Source: Mantamonas sphyraenae (lineage: Eukaryota; CRuMs; Mantamonadidae). From it: DNA of 64,000 nucleotides. The notes under the pieces were generated by a model. It did not search any database. It had not been told where the DNA came from and saw only the letters and a list, made by a program, of their open reading frames with translations. The stretch is from NCBI GenBank assembly GCA_026936335.1, contig JAPMXV010000003.1, positions 310,001-374,000 of the forward strand, in the 5' to 3' direction. The stretch's first letter is position 1. The number at the start of each line of letters is the position of its first letter. Below are positions 24,509-33,400 of this stretch, in pieces. A program made the position numbers and the translations under genes.

Positions 24509-25250
24509 TTGGGTGTGGGTGGGCAGGCAAGATCGGCATGTGCCTTTCGCAGGTGGTCGCCCACCTGGTATCTGTGTACAGTGAGTGGTTGCTCAATGGC
24601 CGCGTCGCCGAGGATGGAGGTGTAGAGACGGCGTTGCCAGCGTGGCATGCGTGATAACCTGTCGTCAAGCTGCTCTCGTAGGGTGGGTGGCACGGGAGGA
24701 CGCACAGCAAGGCGGTCGTGGCGTCGTTTGCGCTTCAGCTTGCGTACTTGTCGCTTGCCGCGTGCCGCTTCTTCTGCGGCGGCTTCGTTCAGCTGGCGGT
24801 GAACGCGTTGCACGGTGGCACGGTCCACGCTGCCTCGCAAGACAATGCCTGGTTCGTCCAACCAGCCGATGTCTTTGTATGGTTGCAGGAGCATGTGTTT
24901 CACCCTGCCACGGACCCCGTACGCCAGTTCGAGGATGTCCACCATGTCCTGGCGGTGTCGACGGCCCCCGTTGGCTCGTTTGACTCTGTGAGGAAAGGGA
25001 GGGTGGTGAGTTGCCAACTGGGTGATTGCACGTGGCATGGACGGGCTGGGGATGCGTACTTGCGCAGGAGGCGGCGGCCTCGTTTGAGGGATTCCCGCAC
25101 GCGTCGCTCGTCCTGGTCGTCCTTGCGACGGTGAAACTCGCCCAGAGTGCGTTCGTAGATGTACGCTTGGCCCACGGGGTCAAAGAAGCGTCGGGATTGG
25201 CGGAGGAGGTCCCGGAACAGCCGCAGGCGGTCTCGGGTAGCCTCCGACAT
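24505..25250 (-). CDS. LYR-motif protein, probably mitochondrial
   Basis: complement(join(24505..24985,25060..25250)), 223 residues, very basic. The N-terminus RDRLRLFRDLLRQSRRF has the Complex1_LYR layout (here L-F-R instead of L-Y-R), followed by a three-helix bundle: YIYERTLGEFHRRKDDQ and ESLKRGRRLLRK across the splice junction. LYR proteins bind the mitochondrial acyl carrier protein and help assemble respiratory complexes, Fe-S proteins or ribosomes. The C-terminal about 120 residues, with WLDEPGIVLRGS and PRWQRRLYTSIL, are not part of the standard domain, so it may be a lineage-specific assembly factor. The stop codon overlaps the ATG of the next gene. Confidence 0.65.
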
Positions 25251-25256
25251 GAGGAT

Positions 25257-25280
25257 GGGTTGGGTTGGGTTGGGTTGGGT
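25257..25280. repeat. Short (GGGTT)n array
   Basis: About five copies of GGGTT between the LYR gene start and the end of the secreted-protein gene, next to a G/A-rich stretch (25316-25351). It looks like telomere-type sequence but is too short and internal to be a telomere. Confidence 0.8.
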
Positions 25281-25355
25281 GGATGAGGGTGTGGTTGTAT
25301 TGTGCAGTTGAGTGTGTGTGGGAGGGGAGGGGGGAGGGGAGGGGGAGGGGGGTGT

Positions 25356-28300
25356 CTACAGCCGGCTCAGGTCGTCGTTGATACGTGCGACAACGGCAAG
25401 GACCTGGTCGCGCTTGGCTTCGAGAGGTCGCTTGAGCTTGTTGATCATCCCCTTCTGCTTGGACATCTGCGCCATCTGCTGGCCATAAGTGCTCTCCAGA
25501 GACTGTTTGTGAGTGTCGAGGCGGCCTCGGAAGACCTGTTTGGCCTCCTCGGCCTCCTTTTCCACATCCTGGGCCTCCTTGAGCAACATGGCACACCGTG
25601 TGTCCTTGGCGCCGCTCTTTCCGGCACACCGTGTGGCCGCCTGCTGCTTGCGCTGCACACTGATTTCAAACTTGAGACATTCGGCGTGGTACTGCAGCAT
25701 CAGCTGTTCGTAGGCACCGATCTGAGTCAACATGTCTGCAAACTGCGCCTGCAGCTTGCTGTCCAGTGTCTCCACTTGCTTCAACTTGCCCTCCACTGCC
25801 GTAAGGTTGCCCTTGGCTCCCACCAGCTGAGTTTGCAGTGTTTTCAGCGCAGACAGCGACGCGGCGTCCCGCTTGGGTTCACCCAGGGCAAACACCACAA
25901 AGTCGTTCTTGTCCGTGGGCAGCAGTTTGATCTCCAGTGTCTCCCGACGCCGTCGCTTCTGGCCCGGGCTCAGCTTGTACGCAGCCCTGCCGCTGAGCTC
26001 GCCCGTGGTCTTGGGCGGCGTCTTGGGCTTCTTGGGCTGCTTGGGCTTGGCTTTGGGTTTGGGTTGTGTGGCTTTGGCCTTGGCCTTGGCCTTGGCTTTG
26101 GGTTTGGCCTTGGGACGTGGCTTGGCACGCGGGTTGGCCTTGCGCTTGGGAGGCTCGACGACGGCGATGGTTGGGTCCACGGCGGTGCGTGGCACTGCAT
26201 GCGGTTGTCGCTTGCGGCCTCGTTTGGGCAGGGGTGGCTGTGTTTCGCGCTCGTCGGACATCAACGGCACCTCTTCGCTCTCGATGGCATCCATGCGGTT
26301 GGACTGTTCCGGGTCGGGTTCAATAAAGTCGTCTGCGTCGCTGACGTCGCTGACCACGTCGCGCAACGAACGGCCCACCCCTGCCCGTGTCTTTGCCTTT
26401 GCCTTTGCCTTTGCCATGGTGGCGTCGTGTGGCACGAGATCGTCGTCGTCGCTGACCACGTCTCGCAGGGACTTGCCACGTGGCGTACGTGGCACGAGTT
26501 TGTCGTGGACGTCGTCCTCCACGTCGCTCGGATCGTCGCTCACACGGCCCATCATCGGATCGTCGTCGACGTCGCTCACATCACTCACCACAATGTCGTC
26601 GTCCTTCCGCCGCCGCTGCTGCTGCTGCTGCTTCTGCTTCTGCTGCGCAAGCTTCTGCTTCGTGTTGCGCCCTCGGTCACTCATTGGGTCATCCACAATG
26701 ACCACGTCGTCGCCGCTGACATCGCTGACATCGAGCAATGGATCGGCAGTCATCTTCCGCTCCTTGCTCATCACATCGACGTCGCCATCGTCTTCGTCGC
26801 TGACCACATCGTCGTCTTCGATGCGGTCGTCCTCGTCGCTGACTCCTGCATCCGGATCCTCCTCCATTTCTTCCATCTGTTTCCTGCTGCGGCTGCGTGT
26901 CTCGCGCAGCGTGTCCATGCGACTGCGATGGGGCGGCGGTGCGTCGCCGTCGTCGTCCGACAGCGCCAAATCGCTGATTCCACCATCATTGCGAGTGGAC
27001 CCCTGCGTGGCCTTGGCGGGTCTCTTGTTCTTCTTCTTGTTGCTGTTGTTGTTGTTGGTGGTGGTGGTGACCGAGGGCCCACGCAGCGATTCGTCAGAGG
27101 AGATTTCGTCGTCGCTGACTCCTTCCACATCCGATTTGCTCAGCCGCATGCCGTTGCCTGCGTTCAACTTGCCCATCACAGGCTGCTTGAACATGGCGTC
27201 GTCCTCCACGTCACTCACCCCTCCTCCTCCTCCCCTGGCCCCCTGTTTGGCCTTTGCCGGTCGTACCTCACGCAACAGTTCCTTCAGGGACATCGGTTCG
27301 TCGTCGTCGTCGTCCAGCGATGAAACGCCGTCGTTGCTTTGTGCGCGTGCGCGTGCGCGTCGGCCCTTGGCACCCACCCCCAGGGACACCTTGGGTGCCA
27401 CAGGTGGGTGTCGTCCTTGTTTGATGTTGTTGAATCCACTCCCTTCGTCGCTTTGCATCCCATCGTCTTCGTCCTCTTCGTCGTCCATCATGTCGTTGCG
27501 CATCTCCATGCGTCCACGTGTCGGTGTGCGTTGCTGACGTCGGTTGCCGCTGCCGCCGCTTGCCTCGTCCGAACTCAACCCTTCCAGGGTGTCGCCACCG
27601 GACAGCTGTGCCTCGTCATCCTTCAGATCCAACGGCACACGCTCCGCCTGTCGTTGGAAACGAGAGCGCAGTTCGCGTGAGTCGCCGCCGCCGCCGCCGC
27701 GTCCGCCTGCCCTTTGGCCGACTTCCATGGGTTCCGGGTCGTCCTCCATGTCCTCGTCTCCATACATGTCGTCCCGTTGCATCACTCTGGCCCTTTGTCC
27801 ACCCATGCGTCCTCCTCGTCCGCCCATGTCTGCCTCGCGCACATACACAACACGTGTGGGCTGGTCCCGGTGGTCCATGCGTCTGCCAGCCGGCGCCTCG
27901 TCCCGCACATACCGCATGTTGCGTTCCTCCTCCATGCGACCCCTCCCTCCGCCGCCGCGTGTCTCCATACGATCCTCCACCACGTCGCCATAGCCTCGTC
28001 CACGGCGTGGCTCGTCCCGTGCGTACCCGCGTCCCCAGCCGTCGCCTGCCGCGTCATCATCATCGTTCCCACCTCGCACGTCAAAGCCGTTTCCTCGCCC
28101 GTACCGTACCTGCTCCCCACGCGGCGCCTGTCTACGCTCCGTCTCGGGCGCCTGTTGCCAATAGTCGCGGCCTCCCACGTCGTTGCGTGCATAGCCACCG
28201 TTGCCGTAGCGCTGTTGGTGGTGGCCATTCCATTGCTGCTCACGTCGGCCGCCGCCCCACCTGTCGTCGTCCTGCACCCGCTTCATGGGCGGTCCCCGGT

Positions 28301-28523
28301 CGTCGCGACCGCCCCAACGTGCCTGCTCCGGGTGGGCCTGGCCATAGCCATGGCCGTTGTTGTTGGGTGGGCCTCGGTCATACCGGGGCTGGCCCCACTC
28401 CTGCTGGCGCATCTGCTCGGGCGCCCGTTGATCGTACATGGGCGCGCCACGGCCTCCGCCTCCGCCGTAATACTGCGCATGCGCAAGCAGTACCAATGCT
28501 GCAAGGACAATCAGTCGCAACAT
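25356..28523 (-). CDS. Long secreted disordered protein with charged repeats and coiled-coil end
   Basis: Intronless, 1055 residues from Met 28523. That start is chosen because MLRLIVLAALVLLAHA is a strong signal peptide ending at AHAQ. Residues about 20-280 are Gly/Arg/Tyr-rich with many DRG, RGG and GRG steps. Residues about 280-810 carry dozens of loosely repeated acidic units such as DVVSDDDD and DVSDVDD, broken by Lys/Arg clusters. Residues about 810-880 are a Lys/Pro/Ala stretch (AKAKAKAKATQPKPKAK). The last about 200 residues form a probable coiled coil containing a few Cys (CAGKSG, DTRCAML). I do not recognise a family. Alternating polyacidic and polybasic secreted sequence resembles matrix or mineral-binding proteins, but that is only a resemblance. 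It is divergent from the AIF-like gene, 48 bp between starts. Confidence 0.65.
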   Translation of the reverse strand: MLRLIVLAALVLLAHAQYYGGGGGRGAPMYDQRAPEQMRQQEWGQPRYDRGPPNNNGHGYGQAHPEQARWGGRDDRGPPMKRVQDDDRWGGGRREQQWNGHHQQRYGNGGYARNDVGGRDYWQQAPETERRQAPRGEQVRYGRGNGFDVRGGNDDDDAAGDGWGRGYARDEPRRGRGYGDVVEDRMETRGGGGRGRMEEERNMRYVRDEAPAGRRMDHRDQPTRVVYVREADMGGRGGRMGGQRARVMQRDDMYGDEDMEDDPEPMEVGQRAGGRGGGGGDSRELRSRFQRQAERVPLDLKDDEAQLSGGDTLEGLSSDEASGGSGNRRQQRTPTRGRMEMRNDMMDDEEDEDDGMQSDEGSGFNNIKQGRHPPVAPKVSLGVGAKGRRARARAQSNDGVSSLDDDDDEPMSLKELLREVRPAKAKQGARGGGGGVSDVEDDAMFKQPVMGKLNAGNGMRLSKSDVEGVSDDEISSDESLRGPSVTTTTNNNNSNKKKNKRPAKATQGSTRNDGGISDLALSDDDGDAPPPHRSRMDTLRETRSRSRKQMEEMEEDPDAGVSDEDDRIEDDDVVSDEDDGDVDVMSKERKMTADPLLDVSDVSGDDVVIVDDPMSDRGRNTKQKLAQQKQKQQQQQRRRKDDDIVVSDVSDVDDDPMMGRVSDDPSDVEDDVHDKLVPRTPRGKSLRDVVSDDDDLVPHDATMAKAKAKAKTRAGVGRSLRDVVSDVSDADDFIEPDPEQSNRMDAIESEEVPLMSDERETQPPLPKRGRKRQPHAVPRTAVDPTIAVVEPPKRKANPRAKPRPKAKPKAKAKAKAKATQPKPKAKPKQPKKPKTPPKTTGELSGRAAYKLSPGQKRRRRETLEIKLLPTDKNDFVVFALGEPKRDAASLSALKTLQTQLVGAKGNLTAVEGKLKQVETLDSKLQAQFADMLTQIGAYEQLMLQYHAECLKFEISVQRKQQAATRCAGKSGAKDTRCAMLLKEAQDVEKEAEEAKQVFRGRLDTHKQSLESTYGQQMAQMSKQKGMINKLKRPLEAKRDQVLAVVARINDDLSRL

Positions 28524-28571
28524 GTGGCCTTTTTCGATGGCTGCGCGCGTGTGGGTGCAGCGCAAAGTACG

Positions 28572-30422
28572 ATGTCGCAAAAGGATAACAACGAGCATGG
28601 GCCGGTGGGTGAGGAGGCTGAAGCAAAGACGGCAAAGAAACCAGTGCGAAAGGGAGGGAAAATCAAATTGAAGCGAAAGGGAGGCGGACGGAAAAAGGGC
28701 ACGGGTGGTGGGGAAAAGGCGTCTGCGTTGCAGCTGCAATTGCCGGAGGAGGAGGTGCATGTGGTGGTGGTGGGCGCAGGGTACGCAGGGGTGACGGCTG
28801 CGCAACAGTTGCATGCGTACGGTGGGGACAAGTGTCGCGTGACGCTGGTGAGCAACCAGTCCGCAGAACGGTTCTGCTCGCGTCCGAATGTGTTTTTCCG
28901 GCTCAAGCTGGACACAATGGACGGCGACAAGGTGCCGTATGGATACATTGACGAGGACGAGTGGGCAACCAAACACAACGTCAGTCTGCTCGACGCACAG
29001 GTGCTGCGTGTGGATCGGGAGGCACGCACCATCACGTACAGCAGCAACAAGGGACCGTCAGAGGCACAGGAAGCAGACACGCTGGCGTACGACAGACTCG
29101 TGCTGGCGTTGGGAGGGCGGCCACGCGTGTTGGAATGGCAGGTGTGCAGCGAGGCCGAGGTGGACGGCGGCTGGGTGGCCGCGGAGGACGACGCCAACAG
29201 TCGCAACGCAGAGGCACAGCAGACGGTGATTGCAGAGGGCGGTGGCATCGAAGCGTGTGTGAGTGGGTTTGTGGCGTCGATGCTGCCACACGCACCGCTG
29301 CCTGTGTTTCCGGTGCGGAATCCGCAGGAGAGTGTGCTGCTGCACGCGCTGCTGGCCGCTGGGGCACATGTGGTGGTGGTGGGCGGCGGCGCGTTGGCGT
29401 TGGATCTGATCAGTTCGGTGGTGGACGGCGGGTTGCTGGAAGGCGAGGGCCGCGGGACGTTGACGGTGGTGGTGCGGCGTGGAAAGCTGGGATGGCCGCT
29501 GATGCCGCCGGCACTGGCAGAGATGGTGAGTGCACTGCTGGAGGCAAAGCAAGGGCTGCGTGTGTGCTGCGGGGCTGCGGTGGCGTCGTTGGTGACAGAG
29601 GCAGAGGACAGCTCACGGCTGGTCGGGGTGGTGCTGGAGGACGGGACGCAGATTGCCTGCGCGGCTGTGGTGCAGGCAGTGGGGGTCATGTCGAATCATG
29701 AGGCGTTGGTTGTGGAACCGCCGTTGGATGCGAGCGGTGGGTTTATGGTGACGCCGCGCATGCAGAGCATCACGGATGAGGCAGTGTTTGCGGCCGGGGA
29801 CTGCGCGGTGTTTCCGGACGCGTGGAGGGTGTGGAAGGACAGCAGGGGCCACAGGGAGATTGTAGAGGCGATGGAAGCGGATGCGTTGGGGTTGGATAGC
29901 GTGTGGTGGAGCCAGCCAGACGCGACGACAGTGAGGAGGAATTGGTTTTGGGCAAACGAGAGCGGGCGGATGGCGGCAGCAAATGCGTTGGATGGGCGGT
30001 GCAAGGGGGAGGAGGTGGCAGGGACGCCGTTCTTTCAGTCGTTTTTGTTGGCCGGGTTCAATTATACAGAGGTGGGGTTTGGGAAGCCGGAGCTGGGAGG
30101 GGTGTTGTTGGAGGAGAGGGAGCGGTGTGAGGTGGGTGGGGAGGAGTTTGTGGTGTGGGGTGGGGGAGAGGGAGGAGGAGAGGGAGGAGGAGGGGAGGTG
30201 GTGGTGTTGGAGAGGAGTGTGGGGTTGGGGGAGGACGGGGGGCCGACGTACACGAGGTATGTGTTGAGGAGGGTCGGGGGTGGGGAGGAGGGTGGAGGGG
30301 AGGAGTGGGAGTTGGTGGGGGCGGTGGTGTTTAATCGGCACAAGGTGGGGCTGGCGGTGAGGAAGAGGTTGTTGAGGGGGGAGGGGAGGGGAGGGTCGTG
30401 GGCGGAGGCGGTGGGGGTGTGA
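28572..30422 (+). CDS. AIF-like FAD/NAD-dependent oxidoreductase
   Basis: Intronless, 616 residues. A Lys/Gly-rich basic N-terminus (residues 20-50) precedes the FAD-binding GAGYAG (68-73) in VHVVVVGAGYAGVTAAQQL. A second dinucleotide fold is at VVVVGGGALALDLIS, and the late flavin motif is EAVFAAGDCAVFPD. The C-terminal block with GRMAAANALDG followed by FFQSFLLAGFNYTEVGFG resembles the end of apoptosis-inducing factor proteins, where GENM precedes a Trp/His/Gln-Ser-Phe block. The family moves electrons from NAD(P)H to FAD, with roles in mitochondria or cell death. Residues about 535-595 are a Gly/Glu-rich insertion. No clear targeting peptide is seen. It converges on the ankyrin-Roc-COR-CHAT gene, 28 bp between stops. 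Confidence 0.68.
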   Translation: MSQKDNNEHGPVGEEAEAKTAKKPVRKGGKIKLKRKGGGRKKGTGGGEKASALQLQLPEEEVHVVVVGAGYAGVTAAQQLHAYGGDKCRVTLVSNQSAERFCSRPNVFFRLKLDTMDGDKVPYGYIDEDEWATKHNVSLLDAQVLRVDREARTITYSSNKGPSEAQEADTLAYDRLVLALGGRPRVLEWQVCSEAEVDGGWVAAEDDANSRNAEAQQTVIAEGGGIEACVSGFVASMLPHAPLPVFPVRNPQESVLLHALLAAGAHVVVVGGGALALDLISSVVDGGLLEGEGRGTLTVVVRRGKLGWPLMPPALAEMVSALLEAKQGLRVCCGAAVASLVTEAEDSSRLVGVVLEDGTQIACAAVVQAVGVMSNHEALVVEPPLDASGGFMVTPRMQSITDEAVFAAGDCAVFPDAWRVWKDSRGHREIVEAMEADALGLDSVWWSQPDATTVRRNWFWANESGRMAAANALDGRCKGEEVAGTPFFQSFLLAGFNYTEVGFGKPELGGVLLEERERCEVGGEEFVVWGGGEGGGEGGGGEVVVLERSVGLGEDGGPTYTRYVLRRVGGGEEGGGEEWELVGAVVFNRHKVGLAVRKRLLRGEGRGGSWAEAVGV

Positions 30423-30450
30423 GGGGGAGGCGGTGGCGGTGGAGGTGTGT

Positions 30451-33400
30451 TCATTGGGTCTTAAAGGTCTCTACGCTGTCAAAGTGAGAGCGGATGCGTC
30501 GGACGTCTTGCGGGTCGACCACACAGATGGATTGTTGGGTCCAGTCGTCTCGGTCCACCTGTAGGTTTGGAAGCGAGAGGGTTTGTGCGTCTTGTCGGAT
30601 GTACAGCACCGCTGTGGGGCATTCGTACGCCGCATCGAGAAAGGCGGTTTGGAGCGGCGTGGGTTGTGCGCCAAACAGGCGCTGGTGCAGGCTTGTGGCA
30701 AATTCAGCTGCGTTTGCGTCGTCTGCTGCCTCGATGTGTCCAATCGCAGCGATGGCAATGTTGCTCTCGACCATAGACTTGGCCATGCGGGAGCTGTTGC
30801 ATCCATTGAGGACAATCAGCTTGCGCGGGTTGGAGAGATCCAACATGAGCTGGAGCCACTCGCCTTTGAGGTGTCCATCATCGATGTAGACACCTTGCAC
30901 GCCCATGTGTGTGCAAAGGTGGACAACGTGGTGCACGGATGTGCGCAGTCGTTGCTTGATCACGTCGATGGGTGCTTGGGCGACTGCGTTTGCGGTGTCC
31001 ACGGTGGAAGGGAGGCTGGTCATCAGGCTGTTCGTTTCGTGGAGGACAGCATGGAGGTCCGCTTTGTCCCCGGTGTACACACAGCCGAGGATGAGCAGCT
31101 TGTCTTCTTGGGGAGGGTGCGATTCGTCAAGTCGCGCCTGGAGTTCTTGCAGCGCGTTGCGAAGGTTGTTCAGCTCATCGGAGTTGCTTGAGGAGGAGGC
31201 CCTGTTGTCCAGTTCGGCGTTTGTTTCGTCCAGGTGAATGCGGAGCGTTGCGGCCTCGGCGAGGGATAAGCTGGAGGCGACTGAGAGCTCGTTGACCCAG
31301 CCGAGGATATCCTTGTACTTTCGACCAAGGAGCTTGATGTTGCAAACGGAGGCGTCCAGTCCCTGTTCCAATGTGTCGACGCGGCTGTTCACACTCGCAA
31401 TGGAGCTTTCGTGCGTGTTCAGGCGATTCTTGAGCTTCCATAGCTCCTCCTCGTCCTTCATCACGCGTCCATACAGCAGGGCCTGTGTCTTCAGGTGGAC
31501 CATGTGCACGTGGCAGGACCCACACTTCTCCTTGTCCACCTCCGCCAACTCCTGCACATCCACACGCAGCTCATGCTGTGCCCAGTCCATCCGCAGCACC
31601 TCCTCCACCTCTCCACTCGCCAAGCACCGGTGACACAGCGGATAGCACCTCAGTCCACTGCCCAGCCCATCACACAGCCCACTCTCCTCTGCCACACTCC
31701 GCACAAGTGCCTCCACTTTGCCCATCGTCTCCACCACATCAAACCAGTCGTCGTCGTCGCTGGCTACCACCACGTCTACATACCGCGTGTGTGGCTCATG
31801 CACAAGAACAATGTGCGGTGCATCCCGGGGCCACACATGCATCCAGTTCAAGCGCACTTGCTCTGGCACCCTCTCCTTTCCCACACCGTCTGGGAACGCC
31901 TCAATCAGCCGCACCTGCACCAGATTGAACAGCGCAGGTGGCAGCATGTGCCACTTCTCTGACTGCCATGCCTCGTCCTGCTGCACCTGCTCCTCATCAT
32001 CTCCTTCACCTTCCTGACCAGTCACCACCCACACAAACCGCCGTCCAATCCGACATGTGTTCTCCGCCATCCACTTCCGAGGCAGCTCCATCTCCATCGT
32101 CCGCAGAAACGGAAACACAAGCGTGTCTTCTCCCACACGTGCACACATCTCCACCTCACACAGCAGCTCCAGCAGCACATCCGCAGCCTCGAGGCTTACG
32201 GAGGTGGAGTATCCCATCAGGCTTGCGTGGATCCTGCCTACTTGCACTCTCAATGCGTCATCCCATTGCACCAGCCCGTGGTGCTTCCCTTCCCCGATCT
32301 GCTTCCCTTTGTCCAGCCCTTGCACCTCTGCACCACTCACAAAACCTCCCATCAGCTTCGCCAGCCACACAGGGTCCAGCACAACCACACCTGACCCTCT
32401 GTGCCACACCACTTCCTGCATGTGGTGCAGTTCCTCCAGCGATAAATGAAAGATCCGCCCACTCATGCTCGGAAAATGCTCCGCCATCTCCTCATTCCCC
32501 TTCACCATCGCCTCCAGCTCCTCCACACGCATCCACGGCTGTTCCATCTCACCACTCTCCCTCAGTCCCTGCACATACTTCTGCAGCTCCACCGTCCCGC
32601 GTGGCACCATCCTCTCCTCTGCCAGTGCCACACTCGCTTCCTCCAGACTGCCCAGCAGCCCATCCACGTTGCCCTTCCACACATCTCCATCCACCACAAA
32701 CACTCCCTTCTCTGCATCCATACGCAGCTGCTCGTACCTCTTGCTCTCCTTCCACCCTTGCACCCACCCTTGCACCATCCCACGTGCCTCTTCCCGATCC
32801 ATCCTCTCCCCCACCTTCACCGTCTCTCCCAGATCTGCATGTGTCACCACAAACCACATCTGCGGCTTCTTCTTCCCTGCCACCTTGCTCGCCACCTTGC
32901 TCGCCACCATGTCCAGCCACACCTCCAGCTCCGCACGTGCTGCCTCCATGTCCACCCTGTGCCCACCTGCCACCGCATCCCACACCACCATCGATGCCAC
33001 AAGCACAAACACCCCGCCCTGGCCCATCAACAGGTACTGGTGGCCCACCCAGTACTCTGCCTGGCCGCCATAGTCACTGATACGCACACGCACATCCCCA
33101 CCCTTCAGATCAAACTCATACACATCCATGCTGTGTGTCGCATCCGTCGTCCTCTCTTTGCAATCCAGCCCCCGCTTCAGCACCTTTTCGAAGATACCCC
33201 AAGTCCACTCTCCCCACGAGGTGCTCCTCTTCATCGTGTCAATCAATGTTGTCTTGCCCTGTCCTCCATGTCCCAACACCTTCCAATTGACCCATTCCCA
33301 CGCAGTGTCCATCCTTCCCAGATACTCCACCACCGCCTGCGCCCCCTTCTTCACCACGAACCCTGGCACATCGTCCAGCGCCTCATCATGCTCCAGCAGC

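Noticed and set aside
25257-25280. (GGGTT)n considered as telomere or chromosome end
   Set aside because: Only about five units, between two genes, and similar CCCAA bits occur at 43541-43560 and 63826-63836.
25302-27537. Two long plus-strand frames opposite the secreted protein gene
   Set aside because: Composed of homopolymer-like Leu, Ser and Arg runs that mirror the SDD repeats; no start context or domain.
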